From: Methylobacterium sp. J-026
Lineage (GTDB): Bacteria > Pseudomonadota > Alphaproteobacteria > Rhizobiales > Beijerinckiaceae
Direction of reading: 5' to 3'
Length of the DNA: 64,000 nucleotides
Assembly: GCF_022829585.1 (NCBI RefSeq)
Contig: NZ_JAKSYC010000065.1
Coordinates: forward strand, 1-64,000
The translations under genes were made by a program, and so were the position numbers. Below, piece after piece: positions 43,278 through 53,695 of this stretch (positions within the stretch are counted from its first letter, which is position 1; every line of letters starts with the position of its first letter). The notes beneath the pieces were generated by a model that was not told the DNA's origin, ran no database searches, and saw nothing but the letters and a program-made list of their open reading frames with translations.

Positions 43278-46200
43278 CTACGAGCAACCGGTCGTGGACC
43301 CGCAGGTGTCGCATTTCAGGCAGGTGCCGTTCCGGACCAGTGTGAAGTTCGCGCATTCCGGACAGGCCTCGCCGACATAGCCTTTCATCTTCGCCTCGGC
43401 ACGGCGGTCGGCGACGCTCCGTTCCCCCTTGGCGAAGGGCAGGCTGTCGGCGATCGTCTCGGCCAGGCCCGCGGTAACGGGCTCCGCCTTCAGCGCCGTG
43501 CTGCCGCGGATCGCGTGGACCGTGCCGCCGGCCGGCGTCGTCTGACCGGCGCTCGCCGCCCCGATGCCGAGGCTCGCCCCGGCCGGGCCGCCCTGGATCA
43601 GGGTGAGCCGGTCGGCGGAGCCCCGGAGCAGGCCCCGGGAGACGACCGAGGACGCCGGGGCGGGCTTGGGACCCTCGCGGGTCGTGTCGCCGCTCTCGCC
43701 GCCGCCGATCACCGTCCCGCCGATCTCGGAGGGGCTGACATGGGCGAGATCGGCGCGGCCGAGATACGACACCGCCAGCTCCCGGAACACGTAGTCGAGG
43801 AGCGAGGTGGCGTTCTTGATCGCGTCGTTGCCCTGCACGAAGCCCGCCGGCTCGAACCGCGTGAAGGTGAAGGCCTCCACGTACTCCTCCAGCGGCACGC
43901 CGTACTGGAGCCCGAGCGAGATCGCGATGGCGAAGTTGTTCATCAGGCTCCGGAAGGTCGCGCCCTCCTTGTGCATGTCGATGAAGATCTCGCCGAGGCG
44001 TCCGTCGTCGTACTCGCCGGTCCGCAGGTAGACCTTGTGCCCGCCGACCACCGCCTTCTGGGTGTAGCCCTTGCGCCGGGTCGGGAGCTTCTCACGGGAA
44101 CGGATCCGTTCCACCCGCTCGATCACCCGCTCGACGATCTTCTCCGCGACCTGGGCGGCCCGGGCCGCGGCCGGCGCCTGCAGCACGGCCTCCAGGGCGT
44201 CGTCGGCCTCGTCATCCTCGTCGACGATCAGGGCCGAGTTCAGCGGCTGCGACAGCTTCGAGCCGTCGCGGTAGAGGGCGTTCGCCTTGAGGGCGAGGCG
44301 CCAGGACAGCAGGTAGGCCGCCTTGCAATCCTCCACCGTGGCGTCGTTGGGCATGTTGATGGTCTTGGAGATCGCCCCCGAGATGAAGGGCTGCGCCGCC
44401 GCCATCATGTGGATGTGGCTCTCCACCGAGAGGTAGCGCTTGCCGATCCGGCCGCACGGGTTGGCGCAGTCGAACACCGCGTAATGCTCGAGCTTGAGGA
44501 AGGGCGCGCCCTCCAGCGTCATCGCCCCGCAGATATGGGTGTTGGCGACTTCGATGTCCTTTTTCGTGAAGCCGAGAAACGGCAGCAGCTCGAAGGTCGG
44601 GTCCGCGAGCTTCTCCGCCGGCACGTTGAGGGTCTGGGTGAGGAAGTCGTCGCCGAGCGTCCAGCGGTTGAACACGAACTTGATGTCGAAAGCCGACTTC
44701 AGCCCCTTCTCCACCGCGGCGATCTTGTCGTCGGGGAACCCTTTGGCGCGCAGGGTCGTCGGGTTGATCGCCGGTGCCTGGCCCATCGAGCCGTGGCCGA
44801 CCGCGTAGGCTTCGATCTCCGCGATCTCGGATTCCCGGTAGCCGAGTGCCCGCAGGGCGTCGGGCGCCGCCTGGTTGATGATCTTGAAGTAGCCGCCGCC
44901 GGCGAGCTTCTTGAACTTCACCAGGGCGAAGTCTGGCTCGATTCCGGTCGTGTCGCAATCCATCACCAGCCCGATCGTGCCGGTCGGCGCGATCACGGTG
45001 GCTTGGGCGTTGCGGTAACCGTGCGCCTCGCCGAGCCTCAGCGCCTTGTCCCAGGCCGCCCGGGCATGGTCGCCGAGATCCGCCTGCGGGATGTTGGCAT
45101 GGTCGAGGGCGACCGGGGCGACGTTGAGGAACTCGTAGCCCGCGGTCTCGCCGTGGGCGGCCCGGCGGTGGTTGCGGATGACCCGCAGCATCGCATCGGC
45201 GTTCTCGTCATAGCCCGGGAAGGTGCCGAGTTCCGCGGCCATCTCGGCCGAGGTGGCATAGGCGATTCCGGTCATGATCGCGGTGAGCGCGCCGGCCAGC
45301 GCCCGGCCCGCGTCGGAATCGTAGGGCAGGCCCATGGTCATCAGCAGGCCGCCGATATTGGCGTAGCCGAGGCCGAGGGTCCGGTAGCGGTAGGACAGCT
45401 CCGCGATCTCCTTCGAGGGGAACTGCGCCATCATCACGGAGATCTCAAGCACCACCGTCCAGAGGCGGTTCAAGTGCTCGAAGGCGTCCACGTCGAAGCG
45501 CTTGGTCTCCCGATCGTACATCGTCAGAAGGTTCGCCGAGGCGAGATTGCAGGCGGTGTCGTCGAGGAACATGTACTCGGAGCACGGGTTCGAGGCCCGG
45601 ATCCGCCCGCCCGCCGGGCAGGTGTGCCAGTCGTTCATCGTGGTGTTGAAGTGCAGGCCCGGATCCGCCGAGGCCCAGGCGGCCTCGCTGATCCGCTCCC
45701 ACAGCTCCCTGGCCTTCAGGGTCTTGGTGACCTTGCCGGTGGTGCGCGCCGTCAGCCGCCAGTCCGCATCCGCCTCGACCGCGCGCAGGAAGTCGTCGGT
45801 CAGCGAGACCGAGTTGTTGGAGTTCTGGCCGGCGACGGTGAGATAGGCCTCTGAATCCCAGTCGGTGTCGTAGACGGGGAAGTCGATCTTGGTGAAGCCC
45901 TGCCGGGCGAACTGCACCACGCGCTTGATGTAGGCGTCCGGAACGGAGGCGCGGCGCGCAGCCTTGATCTCGCGCTTGAGGGCCGGGTTACGCTCCGCGT
46001 CGAAACAGGCATCGCCCTCGGCTTCGCACTGGGTGCAGGCCTTCATCACCAAGCTCAAGTGCTTGGAGACGACCTTCGAGCCGGTCACCAGGGCGGCGAC
46101 CTTCTGCTCTTCCTTGACCTTCCAATCGATGAAGGCCTCGATGTCCGGGTGGTCGATGTCGACGATCACCATCTTGGCGGCGCGCCGGGTGGTGCCGCCG

Positions 46201-47009
46201 GACTTGATCGCGCCGGCCGCCCGGTCGCCAATCTTCAGGAAGCTCATCAGGCCCGACGACTTGCCGCCGCCGCCGAGTTTCTCGTTCTCGGCCCGGAGAT
46301 GCGAGAAGTTCGAGCCGGTGCCGGAGCCGTACTTAAACAGGCGCGCCTCCCGCACCCACAGGTCCATGATGCCGCCCTCGTTGACGAGGTCGTCCTGGAC
46401 CGACTGGATGAAACAGGCGTGCGGCTGCGGGTGCTCGTAGGCCGAGGCCGACTTGGTCAGCGCGCCCGTGTGCGGATCGCAGTAATAGTGACCCTGGCTC
46501 GGGCCATCGATACCGTAGGCCCAGTGCAGGCCGGTGTTGAACCATTGCGGCGAGTTCGGCGCTACCATCTGCCGGGCGAGCATGAAGCGCAGCTCGTCCA
46601 GGAAGGCCGAGGCGTCCTGTTCGGACGAGAAGTAGCCACCCTTCCAGCCCCAGTAGGTCCAGCAGCCGGCGAGCCGGTCGAACACCTGGGTGGCGGAGGA
46701 TTCGGAGACGAAACGCTCCTCCTCGGGGAGCGCGGCGAGCGCCGCCTCGTCCGGCACCGACCGCCAGAGGAAGGACGGGACCGCGTTCTCCTCGATGCGG
46801 CGGAGCCGGGCTGGGATACCGGCCTTGCGGAAGTATTTCTGCGCGAGCACGTCGCTCGCCACCTGGCTCCAGCTCTCGGGCACGTCGATGCCGTCCAGAC
46901 GGAACACCACCGATCCATCCGGATTGCGGATCTCGCTCAGCGCCTTCCGGAACGGGATACCGGCATAGGGCGATTGCCCGGCCGTGGTGTAGCGACGCTC
47001 GAACCGCAT
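43278..47009 (-). CDS. nrdJ: Vitamin B12-dependent ribonucleotide reductase (class II)
   Basis: This 1243-residue adenosylcobalamin-dependent enzyme makes deoxyribonucleotides. The ATG giving MRFERRYTT is chosen, with GGAGAGG upstream. [59 protein letters not shown] and [20 protein letters not shown] are family motifs; the last holds active-site residues. [22 protein letters not shown] follows in the barrel. The C-terminus has zinc-like Cys pairs ([22 protein letters not shown]) for reducing the enzyme. It works in air or without oxygen, provided B12 is available. Single-gene transcript with hairpins after it. Confidence 0.97.
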   Translation of the reverse strand: MRFERRYTTAGQSPYAGIPFRKALSEIRNPDGSVVFRLDGIDVPESWSQVASDVLAQKYFRKAGIPARLRRIEENAVPSFLWRSVPDEAALAALPEEERFVSESSATQVFDRLAGCWTYWGWKGGYFSSEQDASAFLDELRFMLARQMVAPNSPQWFNTGLHWAYGIDGPSQGHYYCDPHTGALTKSASAYEHPQPHACFIQSVQDDLVNEGGIMDLWVREARLFKYGSGTGSNFSHLRAENEKLGGGGKSSGLMSFLKIGDRAAGAIKSGGTTRRAAKMVIVDIDHPDIEAFIDWKVKEEQKVAALVTGSKVVSKHLSLVMKACTQCEAEGDACFDAERNPALKREIKAARRASVPDAYIKRVVQFARQGFTKIDFPVYDTDWDSEAYLTVAGQNSNNSVSLTDDFLRAVEADADWRLTARTTGKVTKTLKARELWERISEAAWASADPGLHFNTTMNDWHTCPAGGRIRASNPCSEYMFLDDTACNLASANLLTMYDRETKRFDVDAFEHLNRLWTVVLEISVMMAQFPSKEIAELSYRYRTLGLGYANIGGLLMTMGLPYDSDAGRALAGALTAIMTGIAYATSAEMAAELGTFPGYDENADAMLRVIRNHRRAAHGETAGYEFLNVAPVALDHANIPQADLGDHARAAWDKALRLGEAHGYRNAQATVIAPTGTIGLVMDCDTTGIEPDFALVKFKKLAGGGYFKIINQAAPDALRALGYRESEIAEIEAYAVGHGSMGQAPAINPTTLRAKGFPDDKIAAVEKGLKSAFDIKFVFNRWTLGDDFLTQTLNVPAEKLADPTFELLPFLGFTKKDIEVANTHICGAMTLEGAPFLKLEHYAVFDCANPCGRIGKRYLSVESHIHMMAAAQPFISGAISKTINMPNDATVEDCKAAYLLSWRLALKANALYRDGSKLSQPLNSALIVDEDDEADDALEAVLQAPAAARAAQVAEKIVERVIERVERIRSREKLPTRRKGYTQKAVVGGHKVYLRTGEYDDGRLGEIFIDMHKEGATFRSLMNNFAIAISLGLQYGVPLEEYVEAFTFTRFEPAGFVQGNDAIKNATSLLDYVFRELAVSYLGRADLAHVSPSEIGGTVIGGGESGDTTREGPKPAPASSVVSRGLLRGSADRLTLIQGGPAGASLGIGAASAGQTTPAGGTVHAIRGSTALKAEPVTAGLAETIADSLPFAKGERSVADRRAEAKMKGYVGEACPECANFTLVRNGTCLKCDTCGSTTGCS

Positions 47010-47524
47010 GAAACACACCTCTCCGACGGGACACGACGGTCCCGGCCCCGCTGGAGGCGGGGATGTTGGCCCGATGATGGGGGTGAATCCGGCCGTATCC
47101 CTGGAAGGGGCGGCAGTCGGATTCGCAAACGTGAATTAAGGTTGGTCGAACCTGCCGAATAACACCACAGGGGCGGCGCGACCGATGGAGGAACCTTACC
47201 GCCGTCCGCGTTCTCACGTCAACAAGTGGTGTGTGAGGCCTCGGTTCCCCGCTAGATGTTGTGCCGGCTCCCAAAAACCTGTGGATATCCGGGCGGGACT
47301 CGATAAGTGTCCTTCCGGTATTCCAGAATCGGGTCGGGAAAATTTTTGCTCCACACCCAGAAGTGGAGACAGTTTATCGCAGTTGGCGAAGCACCCGGGT
47401 ATCGCCGGGGACGGGCGTGGCCGCGGGGCGACAGTTGGACCACGTGGCTGGACTCGTGCGCGCACGACCACCATAACGACCCCGGAAAGCGTCCTGGCGG
47501 CGCGGCACGATTCCGGGACCGACG
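47010..47524. other. Intergenic region between nrdJ and the NDUFA12 gene
   Basis: This 515-bp divergent promoter region has no convincing gene. Its 47220-47360 part is AT-richer. One site at 47249-47264 resembles an NrdR box (separate entry). I looked for the conserved cobalamin riboswitch box in the nrdJ leader and do not see it. GAATTAAGG and similar AT tracts near 47130-47145 may hold the nrdJ promoter. Confidence 0.5.
47249..47264. promoter_or_regulatory. Candidate NrdR box
   Basis: The core CTAGATGTTGTG matches 10 of 12 core positions of the NrdR box (acaCwAtATaTwGtgt). A weaker match (about 9 of 16) is centred some 30 bp away near 47226, the three-turn spacing usual for NrdR pairs. It is about 240 bp from the nrdJ start, farther than usual. 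NrdR represses ribonucleotide reductase genes when dATP is high. Confidence 0.35.
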
Positions 47525-47941
47525 ATGGCGCTGAAGGACACTTTGCTGCGCGTCTTCACGTGGTGGAACGGCCAGACCGTCTCCCTGGCGCTCCAGACCG
47601 CACGGACCGGCATCTTCGTCGGCGAGGACGATTTCGGGAACAAGTACTACAAGGCGGAAGGGGCGCTGATCGACCGATCGGTCGGCTCCGAGCGGCGCTG
47701 GGTGGTCTACAACGGCTACGCCGACGCTTCGAAGGTGCCGCCCGGCTGGCGCGGCTGGCTGTGCCACAACGTCGACCTCGCGCCGAGCGAGGAAAACTAC
47801 ACGCCCCACGCCTGGCAGAAGCCGCATCTGGAGAACCAGACCGGGACGCCGAACGCCTACCGGCCGCAGGGCTCGCAGCTGTCCTGGGGGCAGCGGCCCG
47901 CCGCGACCGGCGATTACGTGTCCTGGACGCCGGGCGAGTAG
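47525..47941 (+). CDS. NDUFA12-family complex I accessory subunit
   Basis: This 138-residue protein matches the NADH:ubiquinone oxidoreductase 17.2-kDa (B17.2/NDUFA12) family. FVGEDDFGNKYYKAEGALID, ERRWVVYNGYADASKVPPGWRGWL, and the Pro-rich WQKPHLENQTGTPNAYRPQGS are in family order. It is one of the few supernumerary complex I subunits shared by mitochondria and alphaproteobacteria, where it binds the outer arm. It is followed by a DUF2155 gene, a conserved alphaproteobacterial neighbour. Confidence 0.94.
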   Translation: MALKDTLLRVFTWWNGQTVSLALQTARTGIFVGEDDFGNKYYKAEGALIDRSVGSERRWVVYNGYADASKVPPGWRGWLCHNVDLAPSEENYTPHAWQKPHLENQTGTPNAYRPQGSQLSWGQRPAATGDYVSWTPGE

Positions 47942-48069
47942 CGCGGCCGACCCCGGCTTCGGGGCGCCCTTTTGCCGCCACCGTTCCGGTGTTCAAGGCG
48001 AACCCATCCCGACCGCCCGCCGCGCAGTCCGACGGCGCGGACGGCCACCCTCGTTCCGGGGTTCGAGCC

Positions 48070-48726
48070 TTGAGCCGCATCACAGCCCTCGTACGCCGCG
48101 CGCTCATCCCGAGCTTGGCGCTCGCCCTCTGGGCCGGTCCGGCCGCAGCCGACAAGATCAAGAACCCGACCGCCGTCTTCTCCGGCCTCGACAAGATTAC
48201 CGGCCGGATCGTGTCCTTCGAGGTCGCGGTGGATGAGACCGTCCAGTTCGGCGCGCTGCAGCTCACCCCGCGGGTCTGCTACACGCGGCCCCCGACCGAG
48301 AGCGCCAAGACAACGGCCTTCCTGGAAGTCGACGAAGTCACCCTCGACAACAAGTATCGCCGGATCTTCACCGGGTGGATGTTCGCGTCGAGCCCCGGCC
48401 TGCACGCGATCGAGCATCCGATCTACGACGTCTGGTTGGTCGACTGCAAAGGCGGCAGCGACGTGATCGCCGAAGCGAAGGAGCAGGAGGACATCCCCGC
48501 CGTCGCGGCCAAGCCCGAGAAGACCAGGCGTGCCAACAAGGACGCGACCAAGACCGCGCAGCAGATCAACGCCGCCGGCCAGGTGGATGTCGAGGCGCCG
48601 CGCGGCGTGCCGGTCCAGCCGCGCCAGAAGCCCTCGCGCAAGTTCTTCCCGTCGAACGAGGGCCCGGCACCGGCCCCTGCGCCCCCGCCGCAGCCGCAGA
48701 ACCTGTTCGACGCGCTGTTCCGCTGA
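48070..48726 (+). CDS. DUF2155-family exported protein
   Basis: This 218-residue protein is started at TTG 48070 since no ATG or GTG fits; it opens a signal peptide ending AAADK after LVRRALIPSLALALWAGPA. The DUF2155 core follows: NPTAVFSGLDKITGRIVSFEVAVDE, VRFG-like LQFGALQLTPRVCYTRPPTE-type segment (here VQFGALQLTPRVCYTRPPTE), IFTGWMFASSPGLHAIEHPIYDVWLVDC. The C-terminal third is Lys/Pro-rich and disordered (EKTRRANKDATK to APPPQPQNLF). Role unknown; conserved next to NDUFA12 and aat genes. Confidence 0.88.
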   Translation: MSRITALVRRALIPSLALALWAGPAAADKIKNPTAVFSGLDKITGRIVSFEVAVDETVQFGALQLTPRVCYTRPPTESAKTTAFLEVDEVTLDNKYRRIFTGWMFASSPGLHAIEHPIYDVWLVDCKGGSDVIAEAKEQEDIPAVAAKPEKTRRANKDATKTAQQINAAGQVDVEAPRGVPVQPRQKPSRKFFPSNEGPAPAPAPPPQPQNLFDALFR

Positions 48727-48730
48727 GGCG

Positions 48731-49414
48731 CTAAGCCCCGTCGTCGGCGCCTAAGGCTTCCAGCACCCGGGCGCCCGGCACCGAGCCGTCGCCGGGCCAG
48801 ACATGCCAGTCGGCCACGTGGTCGAGGGCATCGGCAAGGCGCCGCTTGTAGACGTGGCGCGGCAGTTCCTCCGCGCCGAACTGCGTGAGGTGCTCCGTCA
48901 CGAACTGCGTGTCGGCCAACCGGTACCGCCCGGCGCGCAGGCGTCCCATCAGGTGGACCAGGGCGACCTTCGAGGCGTCGCGGACCTCGTGGAACATGCT
49001 CTCGCCGAAGAACGCCGCCCCGAGGGAGACGCCGTAGAGGCCGCCCACGAGCCGCCGGTCGTCGCCCGCATAGACCTCCACCGTGTGGACGTGCCCGAGG
49101 TCGTAGAGCGCGCCGTAGAGTTCGCGGATGCGGCCGTTGATCCAGGTGCGCTCGCTGTCCCGGCGGGGCGCGGCGCAGCCGTCGATCACGCCGTCGAAAT
49201 CCGTATCGCACCGGACCTCGAACTGGTCGGACCGCACCGTCCGGGCGAGGCGCCGGGGCACGCGGAACGCGTCGAGGGGCAGGACGCCGCGCGCCTTGGG
49301 CTCGACCCAGTAGAGGGTCGGGTCCTGCGCGTCCTCGGCCATCGGGAAGATGCCCGCCGCGTAGGCCTTCAGCAGGATCTCGGGGGTGATGTCCACGCGG
49401 GTGGGGTCGTGCAT
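48731..49414 (-). CDS. aat: Leucyl/phenylalanyl-tRNA--protein transferase
   Basis: This 227-residue enzyme adds Leu or Phe to proteins with N-terminal Lys or Arg, marking them for ClpAP (N-degron pathway). Start [18 protein letters not shown] is chosen; an in-frame start 45 bases upstream is possible. [49 protein letters not shown] and [22 protein letters not shown] are diagnostic. The gene converges on the DUF2155 gene and is 79 bp downstream of accC. Confidence 0.95.
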   Translation of the reverse strand: MHDPTRVDITPEILLKAYAAGIFPMAEDAQDPTLYWVEPKARGVLPLDAFRVPRRLARTVRSDQFEVRCDTDFDGVIDGCAAPRRDSERTWINGRIRELYGALYDLGHVHTVEVYAGDDRRLVGGLYGVSLGAAFFGESMFHEVRDASKVALVHLMGRLRAGRYRLADTQFVTEHLTQFGAEELPRHVYKRRLADALDHVADWHVWPGDGSVPGARVLEALGADDGA

Positions 49415-49493
49415 GGGGTGAGTGTCGCGCGGAGCCGGCCCGAAGACCAGAGGGCTCACGCGGCCTTCACGCCGCGGGGGAGGCCGCTCGGGG

Positions 49494-50846
49494 TCAGGCC
49501 TTCATGCCGCCATCGGCGAGGAAATGCTCCAGCCAATGGATGTCGTAGAGGCCGTTCTGCACGTCCGCATTGCGGACGAGGGTGCGGAACAGCGGCAGCG
49601 TCGTGTCGATGCCGTCGATCACGAACTCGTCCAGTGCCCGGCGCAATCGCATCAAGCACTCGTTGCGGGTGCGGCCGTGGACGATCAGCTTGCCGATCAG
49701 GGAATCGTAGTGCGGCGGGATCCGGTAGCCCTGGAAGGCAGCCGAATCGACGCGGACACCGAGGCCGCCGGGCGTGTGGTAGTGGGTGATCTCGCCCGGG
49801 GAGGGGCGGAAGGTCTCCGGGTGCTCGGCGTTGATCCGGCACTCGATGGCATGGCCCTCGACCTTGATGTCCGACTGCGACACCGAGAGGGCACCGCCCG
49901 AGGCCACCTGGATCTGCTCGATCACGAGGTCGATGCCGGTGATCATCTCGGTGACCGGGTGCTCGACCTGGATCCGGGTGTTCATCTCGATGAAGTAGAA
50001 CCGCCCGTCCTCGTACAGGAACTCGACGGTGCCGGCGCCGAGATAGCCGAGTTCCTTCATGGCGTTGGCGCAGATGCCGCCGATCTCGGCGCGCATCGAT
50101 TCGTTGAGCGCGGGCGAGCCGCCTTCCTCCCAGACCTTCTGGTGGCGGCGCTGGAGCGAGCAATCGCGCTCGGCCAGGTGCACCGCGCCGCCGCGCCCGT
50201 CGCCCAGAACCTGCACCTCGATGTGGCGGGGCTTCTCCAGATACTTCTCGAGATAGACCGCGTCGTCGCCGAAGGCGGCCTTGGCCTCGGACTTGGCCAT
50301 GCCGATTGCCTGCTCCAGCTCGGCCTCGGTGCGCGCGACCTTCATGCCGCGGCCGCCGCCGCCCGCCGCAGCCTTGACCAGGACCGGGTAGCCGATCTCG
50401 GCGGCCACGCGCTTGGCGTCAGTCGGGTCGTCGACGCCGCCGTCCGAGCCCGGCACGCAGGGGATCCCGAGCTTGAGCGCCGTGCGCTTCGCCTCGATCT
50501 TGTCGCCCATGGTGCGGATGTGCTGCGCCTTGGGGCCGATGAAACCGATCTGGTGGTGGGCCAGCACCTCGGCGAAGCGGGCATTCTCCGACAGGAAGCC
50601 GTAGCCCGGATGGACCGCATCCGCCCCGGTGATCTCGCAGGCCGCGATGATGGAGGGGATGTTCAGGTAGCTGTCGCGCGCCGCCGGCGGTCCGATGCAG
50701 ACGCTCTCGTCGGCGAGCCGCACGTGCATCGCATCGGCGTCGGCGGTGGAGTGGACCGCCACGGTGGCGATCCCGAGCTCCTTCGCCGCCCGCAGGATGC
50801 GCAGGGCGATCTCGCCGCGGTTCGCGATCAGGATCTTGTCGAACAT
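49494..50846 (-). CDS. accC: Acetyl-CoA carboxylase, biotin carboxylase subunit
   Basis: This 450-residue ATP-grasp enzyme carboxylates biotin on AccB with bicarbonate and ATP, the first step of fatty-acid synthesis. [23 protein letters not shown] opens the biotin carboxylase N-domain, [17 protein letters not shown] and [12 protein letters not shown] (ATP loop) follow, and [24 protein letters not shown] is the catalytic Glu/Arg block. [15 protein letters not shown] matches the family. Sits 102 bp after accB. Confidence 0.97.
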   Translation of the reverse strand: MFDKILIANRGEIALRILRAAKELGIATVAVHSTADADAMHVRLADESVCIGPPAARDSYLNIPSIIAACEITGADAVHPGYGFLSENARFAEVLAHHQIGFIGPKAQHIRTMGDKIEAKRTALKLGIPCVPGSDGGVDDPTDAKRVAAEIGYPVLVKAAAGGGGRGMKVARTEAELEQAIGMAKSEAKAAFGDDAVYLEKYLEKPRHIEVQVLGDGRGGAVHLAERDCSLQRRHQKVWEEGGSPALNESMRAEIGGICANAMKELGYLGAGTVEFLYEDGRFYFIEMNTRIQVEHPVTEMITGIDLVIEQIQVASGGALSVSQSDIKVEGHAIECRINAEHPETFRPSPGEITHYHTPGGLGVRVDSAAFQGYRIPPHYDSLIGKLIVHGRTRNECLMRLRRALDEFVIDGIDTTLPLFRTLVRNADVQNGLYDIHWLEHFLADGGMKA

Positions 50847-50948
50847 CGGATCCGTTAGGGCGTCCGCGCGGTCAGGAGCGCGCAGGAGGCTCTATCCTCT
50901 TGTTATGCGGCGGCGTCCAGGCGCGGCGCGACCGCCCGGGCGGACATC

Positions 50949-51413
50949 CTAGCTGATGACGAGCAGGGCCTCGCCGAACTCCACCGGCTGCCCGTCCTCC
51001 ACGAATATGGCACTCACCGTACCGGCGCGGGGCGCCACGATCTCGTTGAAGGTCTTCATCGCCTCGATGAGCAGCAGCTTGTCGCCGACCTCGACCCGCG
51101 CGCCGACATCCACGAAGGACTTGGCGTCCGGCGAGGGCCGGAGATACGCGGTCCCGACCATGGGGGAGGGGACGGTGCCCGGCTGCGTCCGCGGCGGCTC
51201 GGCCGGGGCGGCGGCCGGAGCCGCCGCGGCCGGCGGCGCGAGGGCCGCCACGGGCGCCGGTGCCGCGACCTGGACGCTCGCGGGTTCGAGCCGGCGTACC
51301 ACGCGGATGCGCAGGTCGCCCTTCTCGACCTCGATCTCGGACAGGCCGGTCTCGGTTACGAGGTTGGCGAGCTCGCGGACGAGCTCGGGATCGATGGCAT
51401 CGTTCTTTGACAT
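50949..51413 (-). CDS. accB: Biotin carboxyl carrier protein of acetyl-CoA carboxylase
   Basis: This 154-residue carrier has a helical N-terminus ([34 protein letters not shown]), a flexible Ala/Pro linker (about 50-85), and the biotinyl domain with [12 protein letters not shown], whose lysine takes biotin. [18 protein letters not shown] ends the fold. It starts the accB-accC operon. Confidence 0.96.
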   Translation of the reverse strand: MSKNDAIDPELVRELANLVTETGLSEIEVEKGDLRIRVVRRLEPASVQVAAPAPVAALAPPAAAAPAAAPAEPPRTQPGTVPSPMVGTAYLRPSPDAKSFVDVGARVEVGDKLLLIEAMKTFNEIVAPRAGTVSAIFVEDGQPVEFGEALLVIS

Positions 51414-51552
51414 CCGGCCTACTTCGTATCGCGGCGCGTCGGTCCGGCCGTGCGAGTCGGCGCCGGACCACGGCCCTGCGGCTGGCGGCTCTTAGACGAA
51501 GGCGCCCCGGCGCGACAAGGCCGCGCGGGTCACGCCTCCTCCGCCCGGCGGC

Positions 51553-52326
51553 TCAGCAGGCGGCGTGACCGCATTGACGCACGTCGGCAATGGTCTTGCG
51601 CATCGGATCGACGCCGACCGCGCCGGGGATGACCTCGTCGCCGATGATGAAGGCCGGCGTGCCCGACAGGCCGAGCCGGTCGCCGAGGCCGCGGTTCTCG
51701 CTGAGCGCCGCCTTCACCTCGGGGGAGGCCATGTCCTTTTGAAGCTTGGTCGTATCAACGCCGAGATCCTTGGCGACCTGGATCGCCCGGGCGCCGTTCA
51801 CCCGGCCCTTGGTCTCCAAGAGCTTCTGGTGGAACTCGAACAGCTTGTCGCCCTTGAGCTGCTGGCGCACCGCGATGGCGACCTGGCTGGCCTCCAGGGA
51901 TTCCGGGCCGAGGACCGGGAAGTCCTTGATCACCACCCGGAGCTTCGGATCGGACTTGATCAGCGCCTGGACGTCGCCCAGCGCCTTGCGGCAGTAGCCG
52001 CAATTGTAATCGAAGAACTCGACCATCGTGACGTCGCCCGAGGGGTTGCCGGCGACCACGTCGTGCGGGCCGTTGTTCAGCGCTTCGCGGGCATCCTTCA
52101 GGGCGGAGGCCTGGGCGAGACGTTGCGTCTCCGCCTGCTGCTTCTCGGCCTCCGCCAGGGCCTCCTGGAGCACCTCGGGGTGCTTGATCAGGTAATCCTT
52201 GACGATGACCTCGATGCCGGCGCGCTGCGCATCCGTGAAGGGCGCGGCGGGTGTCTGGGCGAGCGCCGGAGCGGCGACGAGGCCAAGCGCCAGGATCAGC
52301 GCGGGCAGGGGGCGGATGAACGGCAT
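51553..52326 (-). CDS. DsbA-family periplasmic thiol oxidoreductase
   Basis: This 257-residue protein has a signal peptide (PLPALILALGLVAAPALAQ) and a DUF-like helical N-region (YLIKHPEVLQEALAEAEKQQAE) found in ScsC/BdbD-like oligomeric DsbA proteins. The active site is FDYNCGYCRKALGD (CGYC); SGTPAFIIGDEVI carries the cis-proline. The last six residues, CGHAAC, add two extra cysteines. It probably oxidises or isomerises periplasmic thiols. Alone on the minus strand downstream of a divergent aminotransferase. Confidence 0.9.
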   Translation of the reverse strand: MPFIRPLPALILALGLVAAPALAQTPAAPFTDAQRAGIEVIVKDYLIKHPEVLQEALAEAEKQQAETQRLAQASALKDAREALNNGPHDVVAGNPSGDVTMVEFFDYNCGYCRKALGDVQALIKSDPKLRVVIKDFPVLGPESLEASQVAIAVRQQLKGDKLFEFHQKLLETKGRVNGARAIQVAKDLGVDTTKLQKDMASPEVKAALSENRGLGDRLGLSGTPAFIIGDEVIPGAVGVDPMRKTIADVRQCGHAAC

Positions 52327-52536
52327 GGATCCTCGCTTGCGGGGCAAGCCGGCCCGCGCTGGGCGCGAGCGGTAGGGGACGGGTTTGGCGTTTTCGCGGC
52401 ACCGGGTCAATCGCGCCGCCGTCCGGCGAATCGGCCCCAGGCCGATAAGCGATCGGGCTCGGGCGGTTGAGGCGGTGGCGGCGGCGCTCTACCCTGCCGG
52501 TCCCGGCCGGCCGCTTCCGGTTCCGAGAAGGACCGC

Positions 52537-53691
52537 ATGACCCCGATCTCCCGACGGGCCGCCGCCGTGCGGCCGTTCCTCGCCATGGATGTGATGGCCG
52601 CCGCCGCCGCCAAGGCCCGCGACGGCGCCGACGTGGTCCGGATGGAGGTCGGCCAGCCCTCGGCGCCGGCCCCCCGCGCGGCGATCGCGGCCGCGCAGGA
52701 GGCGCTCGCGACCGGGCGCGTGCCCTATACGGAGGCCCTGGGCCTGCCCGCGCTGCGCGCGCGCATCGCCCGGGACTACCGGGAGCGACACGGTGTCCCG
52801 GTCGGCCCGGAGCGGGTGGTGATCACCACCGGATCCTCGGCGGGCTTCGTCCTGGCGTTCATGAGCCTGTTCGATGCCGGAGCCCGGGTCGCGGTGCCGC
52901 AGCCCGGCTACCCGGCCTATCGCAGCATCCTCGCCGCCCTCGACCTCGTGCCCGCTCCGATGGTCCTGCGCGCCGAGGACCGCTTTGCTCCGACCGCGGC
53001 GCTCTTGCGCGAGACCCACGCCCGGGACCCCGTGGCCGGCGCCCTGGTGATGAGCCCGGCCAACCCTTCGGGCACCGTGATCACGGAGGCCGCCCTGCAG
53101 GATGTCTGCGCCGCGGCGCGGAGCCTCGGTCTGCCGCTGATCTCGGACGAGATCTATCACGGGCTCAGCTACGGGCCGGCCACCGTCACGGCCCTGCGCT
53201 TCGACCCCGACGCAGTGGTGATCAACTCGTTCTCCAAATACCATTGCATGACCGGCTGGCGCGTGGGCTGGATGGTGGTGCCGGAGGCGCTGGTCCGCCC
53301 GATCGAGCGTCTGGCGCAGAACCTCTACATCTCGGCCCCGTACCTGTCGCAGGTCGGGGCGCTGGCCGCCCTCGACGCGGCGGAAGAACTCGACGCCGTG
53401 CGCGACGGCTACGCCCGCAACCGCGCTATCCTGCTCGATGCGTTCCCCGGCCTCGGCCTCGGGCACATCCATCCGGCCGACGGGGCCTTCTACCTCTACG
53501 CCGATGTCGGCAACCTCACCGACAACGCCGCGGATTTCTGCCGGCGGATGCTCGACGAGGCGCATGTGGCGGCGACCCCGGGCCTGGATTTCGACCCCGA
53601 CCAGGGCGGCCACCACGTCCGGTTCTCCTTCGCGGGCGCCGAGGCGGAGTGCCATGCGGCGGTATCCCGGCTGCGCCGCTGGCTCGGCTGA
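52537..53691 (+). CDS. Class I/II PLP aminotransferase
   Basis: This 384-residue fold-type-I aminotransferase has VVRMEVGQPSAPAP at its N-terminus, SPANPSGTVI, SDEIYHGLSYG, and the PLP lysine in NSFSKYHCMTGWRVGWMV. GAFYLYADVGNLTDNAADF resembles the C-domain of aspartate/aromatic aminotransferase-like proteins of alphaproteobacteria. Substrate not certain. Converges with the gph-like gene, four bases between stops. Confidence 0.9.
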   Translation: MTPISRRAAAVRPFLAMDVMAAAAAKARDGADVVRMEVGQPSAPAPRAAIAAAQEALATGRVPYTEALGLPALRARIARDYRERHGVPVGPERVVITTGSSAGFVLAFMSLFDAGARVAVPQPGYPAYRSILAALDLVPAPMVLRAEDRFAPTAALLRETHARDPVAGALVMSPANPSGTVITEAALQDVCAAARSLGLPLISDEIYHGLSYGPATVTALRFDPDAVVINSFSKYHCMTGWRVGWMVVPEALVRPIERLAQNLYISAPYLSQVGALAALDAAEELDAVRDGYARNRAILLDAFPGLGLGHIHPADGAFYLYADVGNLTDNAADFCRRMLDEAHVAATPGLDFDPDQGGHHVRFSFAGAEAECHAAVSRLRRWLG

Positions 53692-53695
53692 GCGC

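Noticed and set aside
43221-45854. An 877-codon open frame opposite nrdJ
   Set aside because: Antisense to nrdJ, repetitive Arg/Gly/Glu/Val composition, no motif; a shadow of codon bias.
47010-47200. Possible cobalamin riboswitch before the B12-dependent nrdJ
   Set aside because: The conserved B12-box is not seen on the minus strand, and the gene uses rather than makes or imports B12.
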